From positions 9,858,001 to 9,922,000 of the forward strand of contig NC_083603.1 in the NCBI RefSeq assembly GCF_029168945.1: a stretch of DNA of 64,000 bases, in the 5' to 3' direction. The translations under genes were made by a program, and so were the position numbers. The notes beneath the pieces were generated by a model, which saw only the letters and a program-made list of their open reading frames with translations, was not told the origin of the DNA and made no database searches. Each line of letters starts with the position of its first letter. Within the stretch, counting starts at the first letter, position 1. This DNA comes from Cannabis sativa (taxonomy: Eukaryota > Streptophyta > Magnoliopsida > Rosales > Cannabaceae). Below, one piece after another: positions 15,759 through 26,574 of the stretch.

Positions 15759-15985
15759 TGTTAGGGTTTATGCCCTGAAAATCCTATAAAGACTTTTTTT
15801 ATTATAAATAGAAGTTAAACAATTTGATATATGTTTGAATGTTGAATATTTATTAATAGTATAAATATCGAAAAATTCTTTATTCATATACGAGGTTGTG
15901 ACTTGTATTGTACGGAGAATTATGATCACTATCTATGAATGAAATAGTCAGCAACATAATAACATTATGAAATCTTTAATCAACG
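15759..15985 (+). repeat. Second, truncated LTR-like copy
   Basis: It starts with the same TGTTAGGGTTT(T)ATGCC opening as the copy at 14567 but then diverges and is lost after about 225 bases. It appears to be the 5' part of a related LTR left in tandem. Confidence 0.4.
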
Positions 15986-15999
15986 GTTGCTAGTAGTGG

Positions 16000-16190
16000 T
16001 GTGCATAAATCGATCTAATCCAATGACAGCCGATCGATCCAATTACAACCGACCGCCAAACATTGGATATACAATTGTGATCAGATCAGATTGGTTGTTA
16101 TTTTTGAATATTCAATTGGATCGGATCATATGTTGGATGGGGTGTCTGAAAATTCAATACATCCAATATCCAATCGAACTAATTATATTT
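16000..16190 (+). repeat. Dispersed repeat, copy A
   Basis: The segment GTGCATAAATCGATCTAATCC and the following AATGACA, CCGATC-CCAAT and CAACCGACC stretches recur, diverged but in the same order and orientation, at 49632-49815. ATTGGAT/ATCCAAT words recur through it. It is probably a non-autonomous DNA element; its ends were not resolved. Confidence 0.6.
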
Positions 16191-16578
16191 TCATTTAGTT
16201 TGAATGAGTAATTAGATTTTATGTTGTCATACGTAAAAAAATATATGTATATATGAAAATTAATATTAAATTTTACCTTTATTTTGGATTGGATGGATTC
16301 AGTTCAATCCAATAGATACTGGATCTAAAATATTGGATGGATCTGATCTGATCCAATTAATACTAGGTTTAAAATATTAGATAAACCTGAATTTAACCAA
16401 TGGATATACATGTGTTTACTGAAATTTTCAGAAACCGATAAAATATGTATAAAAGCTAAAGGAATTGTTCGAAAATAAAAAAGAAACAGTAGAGTTTTTA
16501 CATGGTTGGGGCGTTAACTAGCCTTAGTCCAGAAGTCAATATTATTATGATGAGACTTGAAAAGCCTTAGGATTTACT
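16191..16578. other. Intergenic DNA with further ATTGGAT words
   Basis: No gene recognised. The first half (to about 16400) continues the GGATTGGAT/ATCCAAT word pattern of the dispersed repeat and may be its distal part. The rest is unclassified. Confidence 0.4.
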
Positions 16579-16933
16579 GTAATGACCGAACTTTATAATA
16601 GAAATTAGTAGATTATTAGGGTTTATTGTTAGAAATAGGCTTTTAATTATTATTTTCACATTTATGGAGATATATTTAAATTTAGGTATATTATGTACGT
16701 TATATGTGAAATATTAGGTTTTTCATATTTTATGCCTGACAACAGTGAAATGCGACGATTTGGCCAATTTGAGTCACATAGATACGGTAGAGTATCTTAG
16801 AATTAGTAGGGCAAGATAGTTAGACATTAGAATGTCAGATTTATTCAGGGATATGGTTTTCGACCATTTTACCCCCAGTTCGTTAAATTAATTCTTATTG
16901 AAGAAAGGGTAAACGAGTCCCTACTAGATTAGG
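16579..16933 (+). repeat. Truncated 5' LTR of the Tekay-like chromovirus
   Basis: It begins TGTAATGACCGAAC and parallels the first ~330 bases of the LTR at 18707, including TGTGAAATATTA, CAACAGTG, TTTGGCCAATTTGA and GGGCAAGATAGTTAGACATT. It stops near 16933, so most of this LTR and the front of the element are gone. Confidence 0.75.
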
Positions 16934-16946
16934 CACGTTATCGTGA

Positions 16947-16981
16947 TTTCAAATTACGATGCACTCCTTTGCTAATCAAAG
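16947..16981 (-). repeat. Inverted 35-base copy of the LTR 3' end
   Basis: Read on the minus strand this is CTTTGATTAGCAAAGGAGTG plus 15 bases. It matches 20594-20628 near the 3' end of the right LTR at 33 of 35 positions. It sits exactly between the truncated left LTR and the pol fragment, so it marks a rearrangement junction. Confidence 0.75.
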
Positions 16982-18706
16982 TGTTTACTGAAAAGCGTGA
17001 AATTTATACCGATCACAAGAGCCTCAAATATATCTTTACTCAGAAAGATTTGAATATGAGACAGAGGCGGTTGTTGTAGTTAGTTAAAGATTACGATTAT
17101 GAAATTCTCTATCATCCCGGGATGGCCAATGTTGTGGTGGATGCCCTAAGCAGGAAAGGGTCCGGGTAGGTTTTTCAGCACGATTATGATTTCCTCTCAG
17201 TTAGCAGTGGACATGGTCATATCAGGTATTGAGTTTGTGGTTGGCGGACTTAACAATTTGACACTACAATCAAACTTGTTAGAAAGGATTAAAAGTGCTC
17301 AACTGGTGGCTCCAGAATTAGTGAAGATTCGAGAAGAAGTCTTAACTGGCCAAGTTAAAGACTTCGCAATGTCAGGTTACAGAGTTTACTTTATAAAATC
17401 CATGTTTGCATTTCGGGTAGTACTGAGCTTAGAAAGGAGATTCTTGATGAAGCTCATACTACTCCCTATTCATTACATCCCGGTACCACCAAGATGTACC
17501 AAGATTTAAAACCCTATTATTGGTGGTGCGATATGAAGAATGATGTGGTGGAATATGTGACCAAATGCTTAACTTGTCAACATATTAAGGTTGAAGATCA
17601 AAGACCTGTAGGGTTGTTGCAGCCTTTGACACTTTCTGAGTGGAAATGGGAGGATGTCACCATGGATTTTATGGTTGGATTACCCAAAACTACCGGTATG
17701 TTTGATTCCATATGGGTAGTTGTGGATCGGTTTACCAAGTCAGCAGACTTTCTGCCAGTGAAAACAGCAATTTCAATAGATCAATATGCAGAACTATACG
17801 TAAAAAAATAGTACGAATTCGTGGGGCTCTGAAATCCATTATTTTGGATAGAGATCTGAAGTTCACTTCTAAGTTTTGGGTAAGTCTCCAGCGAGCCATG
17901 GGTACAAAGCTGAAGTTTAGTATAGCTTTCCATCCTTAGACAGATGGTCAGTTCGAGAGGACAATTCAAATATTAGAGGATATGTTGCGAGCCTATGTGA
18001 TGGATTTTGAAGGCTCCCGGAGGAAGTATCTGCCATTGATAGGGTTTTCGTACAACAATAATTATCAGAGTACAATAGGGATGGCTCCCTATGAGATGTT
18101 GTACGATGAGAAATGTACATCTCCAATTCATTAGGATGAAATCGGAGAGAGAAAATACCTAGGTCCAGAATTAGTTCAATGGACCAATGAGGCGACAGAG
18201 AAGATTAAGGCCAGAATGCTTGCTTCTGAAAGCAGGCAGAAAAGTTATGCAGATCCGAAACACAAAGATATAGAATTTCAAGTAGAAGATCATGTCTTCC
18301 TACGGGTATCTCCAATGAAAGGGGTTAAGTGTTTTGGGAAAATGGTCAAGTTATGCCCTAGCTTTACAGGGCCTTTTGAGATTCTTGAAAAGGTTGGATT
18401 GGTAGCTTACCGTCTAGCCTTACCCCCATCTTTTTCAGTAAACGTATTTCATGTTTCCATGTTAAGGAAATATGTCTCAGATCCAACACATATTCTGAGT
18501 TATGAAAGCCTAGAGCTCCAACCAGTACAGATCCTTGATAGGAAGGATAAAGTTCTTCGAAATAAGACTATAGCATTGATTAAATTACTCTGGAGAAATA
18601 GTAAGGTGGAGGAAGCCACCTGGGATTTAGATTCTGATATGAGGGCTCAGTATCCGGAGTTATTTAGGTTAGATTTCGAGGACGAAATCCTTTTAACGGG
18701 GGATAA
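16982..18706 (+). pseudogene. Tekay/Del-like chromovirus pol remnant (RNase H, integrase, chromodomain)
   Basis: The remnant begins inside RNase H (YTDHKSLKYIFTQ near 17015, then YHPGMANVVVDALSRK near 17111). The integrase zinc-binding and core region follows, with CLTCQHIK near 17570, the MDFMVGLPK segment at about 17660-17690 and VVDRFTKSADF near 17725. The C-terminal module (about 18216-18750) has the GPFEILEKVG and VFHVSMLRKY motifs and ends in a chromodomain-like LLWRNSKVEEATWDLDSDMR stretch. That ending identifies a plant chromovirus of the Tekay/Del group. Stops at about 17077, 17167, 17808 and 18132 and frameshifts near 17165, 17480 and 17810 make it non-functional. Gag, protease and most RT are missing. 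Confidence 0.9.
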
Positions 18707-19158
18707 TTGTAATGACCACATAATTTTATTATGGGAATTAGTAGATAATTAGGACTTATTCTTAGAAATAGGCTTTTTATGGAGATATATTTGAGTTCTA
18801 GGTGTATTATGTATGTTATATGTGAAATATTATGCTTTTCATATTTTATGCCCGGCAACAGTGGAATGTGACAATTTGGCCAATTTGAATCACATAGATA
18901 TGGTAGAGTATCTAAGAATTAGCGGGGCAAGATAGTTAGACATTTAGAATGTCGGGTTTATTTGGGGATATGGTTTTGGATCATTTTACCCCTAGTTGGT
19001 TAGATTACTTCTTAGTGAAGTAAGGGTAAATTAGTCATTTACCCTTTTTATTTTTAGTGGGATTTTGGATTTTCTAGTAAGTTAATTCCTAGGTATTATT
19101 AGGAAGGTATAAGCTGAATATTAATTAAACCTTATCCAAAAAATCAAGAAATCAAAAC

Positions 19159-19214
<56 letters not shown>

Positions 19215-20628
19215 TCGGCCAAGACAAAAGCCCAAGGAAAAACTATATTTTTCTCCTCCTTTTTCAGACCTAGATCGAGGGATTTTGGCAAGGATTTCTA
19301 GTAGTAACCCAAGCTAACCTTCTTCCTTCCTTTTCTTTTTGAATTTTCAATTAAAAAGGGTAGGTTTTCATGCTTAATCTTAGGGTTTTACCTCTGTGTG
19401 AGTTGGGGTTGTCTAGGAATTTTTTTGTTGATATTTTAAGGTTAATTAAGTTGTTTTGAGAATGCTTTGTTGGGTGTAGTAGTGTTTAAGCTTGAGTGAA
19501 GTTTTCAAGTTCAAGCTTGAACCTTTAATGGTAATTTGTGTTCAGTGGTTTGATGATGGTTTTTTCTGTTAGATTATGTTGGATATAGTTTAAATTGATG
19601 TTCTGGAGCTTTGTAGGTGATTTAGGATAGGTTTGTGTGAGAAATGAGGACTTATGAAAATCTGTAATTAAAAACGGTAGGTCTTTTTCCAGAAACGGTC
19701 TACCATTTTTAGCAGGCAGGGATTAGGAAAAATGGCCTGTCATTTTTAGGGGTGTTATTGCTGAAGTCTCATTATTCTGTGATTCCTTGATATTTAGGGC
19801 ACTGCCACGCTATTTATTGATAGGAAAACTTTTAATTTGAAGTTTAAGTCCCTGAAAAGTGATTTAGCGGATCACTTATCAGTTTATGTATGTTGTGACT
19901 TAGGGGCCTTTAAATCGTCGAGCAGTAGTTTCCACTCAGGTTGACCAGCACACCTGAATTCAGAATTGAGGCAAGACTAGTATAATGGTTGCATATGTTT
20001 AACATGCTTGTTTTATGATTACCTAGTAGATAACATATCAGTAAGAGCGATATTAGTGTACATAGAGATGCATTGAATACCAACATATATATGTTTGGCA
20101 AAGTACAAATTAACACTATCACATCAGTACAACTAGAGTACCGAGTATAGGCTGGTATTATGGTTAATCGTACTGTCGTACGAACGTTCTAGGACTAGTA
20201 CGTGTTGGACGCGAGATAGGGTTGTGATTGGGTGTATGGGCGCCTGGTTACAATCTGGTTTATGTTTATGTTATGTTTATGCTTTTCTTATTAAGTCTGT
20301 CGACTCACAGATATTGTCATATGTGTAGATAAAGGCAAAGCAAAGGCTGAACAATAGTGAGCCTGGGCTAGATGAAGATTGTACATATCCAGGTGGTAGA
20401 CCTGGAGTGTTCGATCTTCGGGGCAGTTAGGCTTTATTTTGGCAGTCGCTAGGCGACAACTTTTGTAACTTATGTGTTTTAAAAAATTGTTGTAACTTTG
20501 TAAACGGGATCCCTGATCATGTAATGTATTTATATATTTAAGTTTTAAGTTTATTTATGAAAATTTAAACTATTCGCACTTTTTCAATAAACCCTTTGAT
20601 TAGCAAAGGAGTGCACAGTAATTTGAAA
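18707..20628 (+). repeat. 3' LTR of the Tekay-like chromovirus (right end lost)
   Basis: It starts TGTAATGACCACAT just after the integrase C-terminus, whose frame runs into it to 18752. It is about 1.9 kb, long as expected for this group. Near 20281-20312 it carries the GTCTGTCGACTCACAG block seen in three other LTRs here. It ends in CAAAGGAGTGCACAG but lacks the usual terminal TTACA, so the last few dozen bases are missing. Confidence 0.75.
19163..19212. repeat. CT microsatellite, 25 units
   Basis: An unbroken (CT)25 tract inside the chromovirus LTR, probably in its transcribed leader. It is likely to be length-variable. Confidence 0.95.
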
Positions 20629-21995
20629 GTGTTTGAACCCTAGAATTCGCCTGAGCAATTGAGGAAAGAGATTTCAACCCTTTGCATGGGTTGGTGTTCT
20701 TATATTTATAGTGATAGGGTTCTTCTTTGTTTTGCACTTTGCCCACTAATGGGGTAAATAAAGATAACATATTGACTAGGGCCCATGAGGTGGAGCCCAA
20801 TCCATGAGGTGTTGATGGTAGGCTAATGTGGATGCCACATCATGTTGCTAGTTGTCCATTTCGTGCCTATAATCATGAATAATAAAGACATATTAAATTC
20901 TTGTTACTCACTTACTATCTTTCCATATTGGGAAGATATGATCCGCTGGCGAGATCTTGGCAGTTAAATCATGATTTCATGGGAGTTGATAATTAATGAA
21001 TATGATTTGGAGTTGGACCCCAGACATGTGTTGGATACTTCTTCAGATGCTCCAAGTGTTTTTCTTCTGGATTCTCGCTATGTTGGAGGACTATCTCTCC
21101 TAGATGAGTTGTTTATCTGTGATCTGTAAGGAATGTCTCTACTTATGGGTCCGACCCATTATCTTGCCTGGACCCGCTATTAGGCCTAAAGATTGAGCTA
21201 TAATTGGCTTTGGAAAATACATGTGTCCTCATTTGAAAGCACGAATAACATTTACCTCCCAAGCTTCCGGAACTGTAGAGGTTGCGGAAGCTTGCACCCT
21301 TCCTCTTGGATGACATGAGGATAGGTTGAGGCTAAAGGTGAAACCTTTTTGAAATCCAAAGAAAGATTGTTTGTGGTTGACAACTTTATGCTTTTTGAAA
21401 TGAAGCGACCTGTGGCATTGTATCTTTGCCTAGTGGGATTAATTTTCTTGATGAAACGTGTGCAATAGGGCTTCATGAAACAGTGGTTAATTACGTCATT
21501 GTGCGTATCGAGGAAAATATCATCATTCAGATATCTTCTTCCCAAGCATCGCATTAAATGCATATTTGACAGCTTTACCGAACCATTGGATTTGTCTTAT
21601 TTTTTCTTAGATGTAATCTTAACCATTGATTTGGGATCATGCGGATCGCCACTTTTGTGTATAAATATGATGGAAATTTCCCACTTATCATTTTTACCCA
21701 AAATTTCAAACTGAGTTCGAACTTGCAGAGAGAAGACGATGACGAACGAGAGAACCCTGGAGTACTACACTGATCATTGTATATATCTTCTTCTTCAAAT
21801 TCGTTGGCGAGAGAATCCAGGAGCACAACAGTTCTAATTTTTGATTCTTCACCGTTCACTGCCATCAAGAACACTAGATATTCAAGCGGAGGTTGAAGTG
21901 CTCCTCCATAAGATTTGTTTGATTCAGTCTAGAATCCTACGTCTAGACCAGATTCCATCGATGGAAGTTTCCTTGCGACTATCACCTTACGTTAA
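20629..21995. repeat. Unclassified LTR-like sequence with TATA elements on both strands
   Basis: No gene was recognised. On the minus strand near 20720-20700 there is ACTATAAATATAAGAACACC. On the plus strand GTGTATAAATATGATGG (about 21657-21673) is followed by a purine-rich leader (GAGAGAAGACGATGACGAACG). Both look like promoter segments of LTRs. The stretch may be LTR or 3' DNA of the Tat-like element whose other parts lie at 24.6 and 40-45.8 kb, but no matching partner LTR is in the window. Confidence 0.35.
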
Positions 21996-23943
21996 TGTAA
22001 TGTCCTAATCCGTAAGGGCACCACGTGTACTTTTATAAATTAGTTTATAATGATAAACTAACAGTTTAAGGAAAATTGTGGATTAATTAAAACTTTACCA
22101 TCTATTCCTTAAAATATAATTTAAACCCTTTTCAAAAAGTTACTGAGTGAGGGATCCCCTTGTTATAAAATTTTACCAAAGTTACCAAAGTACCACCATA
22201 TTATTTTATTACAAAATATTTGTACACATTCAAAATATTGCAAAACGTGATCCTATCAACTGAGCACAAAGGACGCCGGGGTTGATATGTACATTCACCG
22301 AAAACCCTTTGACTCGTGGCTGATCTACTTTCCCTTTTCCCTTACCTGCACCACAAAGCACCCGTGAGTCACAAAGACTCAACAAGAAAAGCGAGGAATA
22401 ACAAAAATTCATGAATAAAGTAAAACAATAATCAATATCAGTCATATATTCAAGCATATAATCAGACAGATCATTACAGCATAGCACAATATTAATAATT
22501 TAATTATTTGTCTAATAAGACAAACTATTCCCGATACTTCATAAAGTATCTGTTAATTCTAGCTTTTCAAACGAGTCAACTAATGCCACTATCGTTGCCT
22601 AATGAGACAATAAATAAGTAAGAAACCTAACAACAGTTTTAGAATAGAGTTATAACTCTTTCGTATTAACGGTTTACCGTTTCATAATTAGCCATGCAAT
22701 GCGGTACAATTGACTTTTTTTTACCTCCAATTCAAACTCAGGTGTGCGGGCCAACCTGAGTGGAACAATGCTCGACGATCACGAGCCCTATGTCACGACA
22801 ATAGTAAACCGGTAAATAACTCAATTAATCCCATTCTAGGACTCGAACTCAAAACCGAAAATTTCTCTATCAATAAATAACATGACAATATCCTAAATAT
22901 CGATAAAACACAAAAACCTAGGAGTTGGAAAACACCCCAAATGGTTCACCATTTTTCCAAACGATTTGTTGTTTTTTGGGTTTAGCCCTGGGAAAACAGT
23001 TAACTATTTTTCCCTGCAGAAACGGCTAAACCTAGTTTTACAAACCCAGCTCCTTCCAAACCTAACCTAATTCAAACAAACTTCACAGGTTAGTCTAAAA
23101 CCATCAATAGAACAAGTCCAAACACTCAGAACCAAAAATCACCTCAACATTACAAAACCATCATGGGAGTTCAAGCTTGAGTTCCATCAACTCAAACTTG
23201 AATTCCCAACCAAATAGCAACAACACAAGCCTTAAAACCACTTACCAACTGATAATTCAAGCTTAGGAACATGCTCTTATAATAACTTAAACATACAAAA
23301 CCAAAATCATGCAAAACTCACTAAAACACTAAACTTTCTACCAAGAATTCAAAGAAAGAAAATAATGGGTAGGGTTACCTTAGTCTTCTTTACCAATTGA
23401 GTTGATTCCTAACTGATTTTTCCTTGAAGAAAAGTTGAAGAAAAAAATGGCGAAATCGGCTTGGCTCTTGATTTCTTATAAGGTCGAACTAGGAGAGAAG
23501 AAGAAGGAGAGAGAAAATGTAATTTTTGGTGTTCTGATTTATCTTCAAGAAAAACTAAAATAAAATTAATTAAAATAAATCCCAACCCAGCCCAACTTCT
23601 CTAGAAAAAACACTAAAGACAATACCAAATAAATTTATGGGAAAGACCACTTAACCCTACTTAGCTTCTAAGTAACCTCTAGGGTTAGGGGTAAAATGGA
23701 CATAACCACTTACCTCAAACATCCCGAGCAAAACAATACTAACTATACTTCTCAGTTTAACTAACATTCCATCTATTAACGTTGTGACATCCTTGGCCAA
23801 TCTATCGTGTTTCCACGGTCGTCGAACCTAAAAATATTTTATCTCAAAATGGTATATATAATACCCATATATTCCAATAAAATCTTTGTAATTAATAAAT
23901 TACTATTATTGATTCATCCTTATAATAATTCCTAATTATTACA
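21996..23943 (-). repeat. Chromovirus-type LTR, minus orientation, probably solo
   Basis: The plus strand opens TGTAATGTCCTAATCC and ends near TTATTACA. Inside are the shared LTR features: a GGGATCCC block near 22150, GACTCAACAAGAAAAG at 22376-22391, and the GGCCAA segment near 23792-23800. No pol sequence adjoins it. A matching 5-base duplication was not found at these ends, so the right boundary is uncertain or the flanks have changed. Confidence 0.65.
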
Positions 23944-24625
23944 CAATTAGCTTAGTAAGATTATAATCTTACCCGTTATGGCCAAAAGTACTCATATTAT
24001 TCCATATTCAATAAAATATGCTTAACTAAACATAATCTCATTTTCGGGATAGTATAGTTAGAATTCCATCCCCAACTCCTCGGCCTTTTTTTAGTTCCTC
24101 GTCTTTTTCCAGCTCCTCTTCAGTAATGTTCCTTTTACCTTTCTAGAATTTTAATTACTGTCAGGGTTTAGAATTCTCTTTCAATCTTTGCATGTTTGCC
24201 TTGAATTTTTTATGAATAGGATTTTAGGCTTTGGAGTGGTTCTAAATGTTTTGTAGAAATAGGACATTTTGCACATATCATTTGTAGTCTTGAGTGGGTT
24301 CTGCAAAATTTTGCCCTTTTTGTTTGAATATTTAATTTGAAATATCCACATTTTAGCAATAGGGATGACTGAAATTTCTTCCTCTGTCTAGGTACCTTAT
24401 GGTTTGGGGTGATACATCATTTGTAATTTCGATTGGCCCTCTGTGTTCCCGGTCTGATCGTATGGATATAACATTCTTTTAGAAGTTTACTTCTAGGTGT
24501 AGGGTCTGGTGGGGACCTCTCCAAGTAGTTTTAGGGGACGACTCACTCGTGTCCCTACTATCTTCTTTAGTACGGGTGTCTAACTGCTTGGTTGTTTTCT
24601 TTCTTATTCTTTTACAGCTTCTACC
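23944..24625 (+). other. Leader or intron DNA before the Tat-like extra ORF
   Basis: No ORF was recognised. The stretch ends with a pyrimidine tract and TTTTACAG (24610-24617) just before the ATG at 24626, resembling a splice acceptor. It is interpreted as upstream sequence of the extra ORF; its far left part may still belong to the neighbouring LTR. Confidence 0.35.
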
Positions 24626-24685
24626 ATGGCAAAAGTTGACCAGCACAAGGAAGTTGAAGTTTTGGAGGAAGAAATTGCTGCTCCC
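24626..24685 (+). pseudogene. First 20 codons of the Tat-like extra ORF, split by the Athila-like insertion
   Basis: An ATG opens 20 codons (MAKVDQHKEV...) that run in frame into the CTCCC duplication. On the other side of the 15.5-kb element the same frame continues with Lys-Glu-Ala-Tyr codons from 40152. The insertion therefore split one reading frame. Confidence 0.6.
24681..24685. repeat. Target site duplication (left) of the Athila-like element
   Basis: CTCCC here and at 40147-40151, directly outside the TG...CA ends of the two LTRs. Confidence 0.9.
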
Positions 24686-26203
24686 TGATAACTCTAAGAT
24701 TTAGAATTATTTTCATATCTTTAAGCTTGAATTTAATGTGAATTGTAGAGAAATTAATGTCTATACTATGTAATTGTGTTTAGTTTGTTGTGTCTTTGTA
24801 ATAAATGGAAGTGTGTGTGTTAGTAAGTGTTAAATAGACTTATGTTATTGTTTTTATGTGTTTTAAGCAGAAAAAATACAAGAATAGGTATTTGGAAATA
24901 TTTGGGACAAGGAGAAAAAGGAGCAGAAAAATGATTATTGCTGACTGGCATTGCTATAGCAATCATCGCGTAGCAATTTGTCAGCCCAGTAAGTTTATTT
25001 TGGCAGATAGTCTAGCTGGCTTTAATGAAAAGAAAAACGAGCTGAGGTGGCGGAATTTGGATATTGACTCATCAAACATGTGGAAAATGAAGGACAAGTG
25101 GGTGGTGACTTGGATTTCCAATTAGGGTAAACTTTAGTACCCTAGTTGGGGGGCAAAAAGAAAAAGAGGAGGACAATAGATATGGTGGCTGCACTTTGAA
25201 AGGGGGGTACGAAAATTACAGCAGAAAGATAGAAAAGTACAGAGAAAGAGAGTACAAAGAAGAAGAAGATTGAGAAGAAGGAGAAGAAGGCAACTTCCAA
25301 AGAAAGGATTTGAGCTCACCACTCATTTCTCTTGCTCTCCACTTCATTTTGTATCATTTTCTCCTCTCTAATTTTCTCTTTAACTCCATGAACAATTTAT
25401 TTTCTGGTTTGTTGTTTTTAATTTTAGCTATGAACTAAACTCTTTGAGATTTGGGTGGTTATGAACCCTTGTATGGACTAGTGTTCTTATTTTGTAATGA
25501 TGAAGTAATCTTGTCTTAGTTCAATTAGTTGTGATGAAAGGTTGAATGAATGTTAATTTTTGGCCATTTTTAACATTTAGCAAGCTAGATCTTACTTGGA
25601 AAAGCAAGACCTAGTTGAACCCCTCTAATTGATGCATGATTTTTACCTTTTCTTTTAGGTATTAATTAGTAGTGAAATAGGAATATTTTGCTACCATGCA
25701 TAACTAAAGATTTGATACTTTATTGGACTATTTGTGATCTAATCTGATGTAGGAATGCATTGTTGAGATTATGAATAGTATATTGCAAGTTTTGGAAAAA
25801 GCTTGCTGGTTTTTTTGAAATTTGTTAACTCTGCCAGGATTGCTGAGTCATTGCTGGGTCATTGCTGTATCAACTGGGACATACAAGTGGAAATTAATCA
25901 CCCAAGTCTAATTTCCAAATCTGAAATTACCACCATTTTAATTACTTTTAGATTCTCATTTTTAGTTTATTTAGCTTAAAAAGTTAGTTCTCAAGTTTAG
26001 AATCAAGACTATAAATTTTTCTCGTGCATTAATGTGTGACTTTATTTTATTTTTATTTGAAATTCTTGGAATTACTTTTAGTTGATTTAACATTATTTAG
26101 TAAAAAGTCCCTGTGGAGACGAACTTTGATTACTTATCATTGTATTACTTGTTTGTGATTGTGTACACTTGCGCAATTATAAAGCAATATAATTTTCACA
26201 ACA
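24686..26203 (+). repeat. 5' LTR of the Athila-like element
   Basis: 1,518 bases, TG...CA, ~99% identical by eye to 38628-40146. A short ORF inside it (24856-25125) is not conserved as an ORF in the 3' copy and is not considered a gene. Confidence 0.96.
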
Positions 26204-26209
26204 AGTTTT

Positions 26210-26227
26210 TGGCGCCGTTGCCGGGAA
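26210..26227 (+). promoter_or_regulatory. Primer-binding site of the Athila-like element
   Basis: TGGCGCCGTTGCCGGGAA lies six bases after the 5' LTR. This sequence is the usual primer site of Athila-type and related plant elements, pairing with a tRNA 3' end (tRNA-Asp is the one reported). The tRNA match was not checked here. Confidence 0.85.
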
Positions 26228-26331
26228 CTTTAAGTTCTAAATTTTGTTTTATCAACTAATTGACATTCTAAGAATTTTTGTGCTTTTAATCTTGCTGGTT
26301 TTTTCTTTGAAATCTCAGGTATCTATAGTGT

Positions 26332-26574
26332 ATGAACCAACAAGAGGACTTTGAACTTGCTCCTATTGATCCCGAGATTGAACGCACATTCCGAAGAAGA
26401 AGAAAGGTTCAAAAGGCTAAGGGCCGAGACATGATGGCTGAGAATTTTTATGATGATGGGGTTGTTCAACAAATTGTTAATCCCATCATATTGGCAGATG
26501 ATCGAGCAAGGGCTATACAAGAGTATGCAGCCCCCATGTTTAATGAGCTCAATCCAGGCATTGTGAGGCCTTAA
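26332..26574 (+). pseudogene. N-terminal part of Gag, ended by a premature stop
   Basis: The first ATG after the LTR leader opens an 80-codon acidic and basic stretch (RTFRRRRKVQKAK near residue 20). A TAA at 26572-26574 stops it. The same frame goes straight on without a shift into the main Gag body, so a single nonsense mutation separates the two parts. Confidence 0.85.

Noticed and set aside
21991..23948. A 5-base duplication around the LTR at 21996
   Set aside because: The flanks GTTAA and CAATT do not match. The LTR is kept as a feature but not claimed as a clean solo insertion.
24856..25125. 89-codon frame in the 5' LTR, with a 64-codon version at 38798 in the 3' LTR
   Set aside because: The frame is interrupted by a stop in the other LTR copy and lies in LTR DNA, so it is not treated as a gene.
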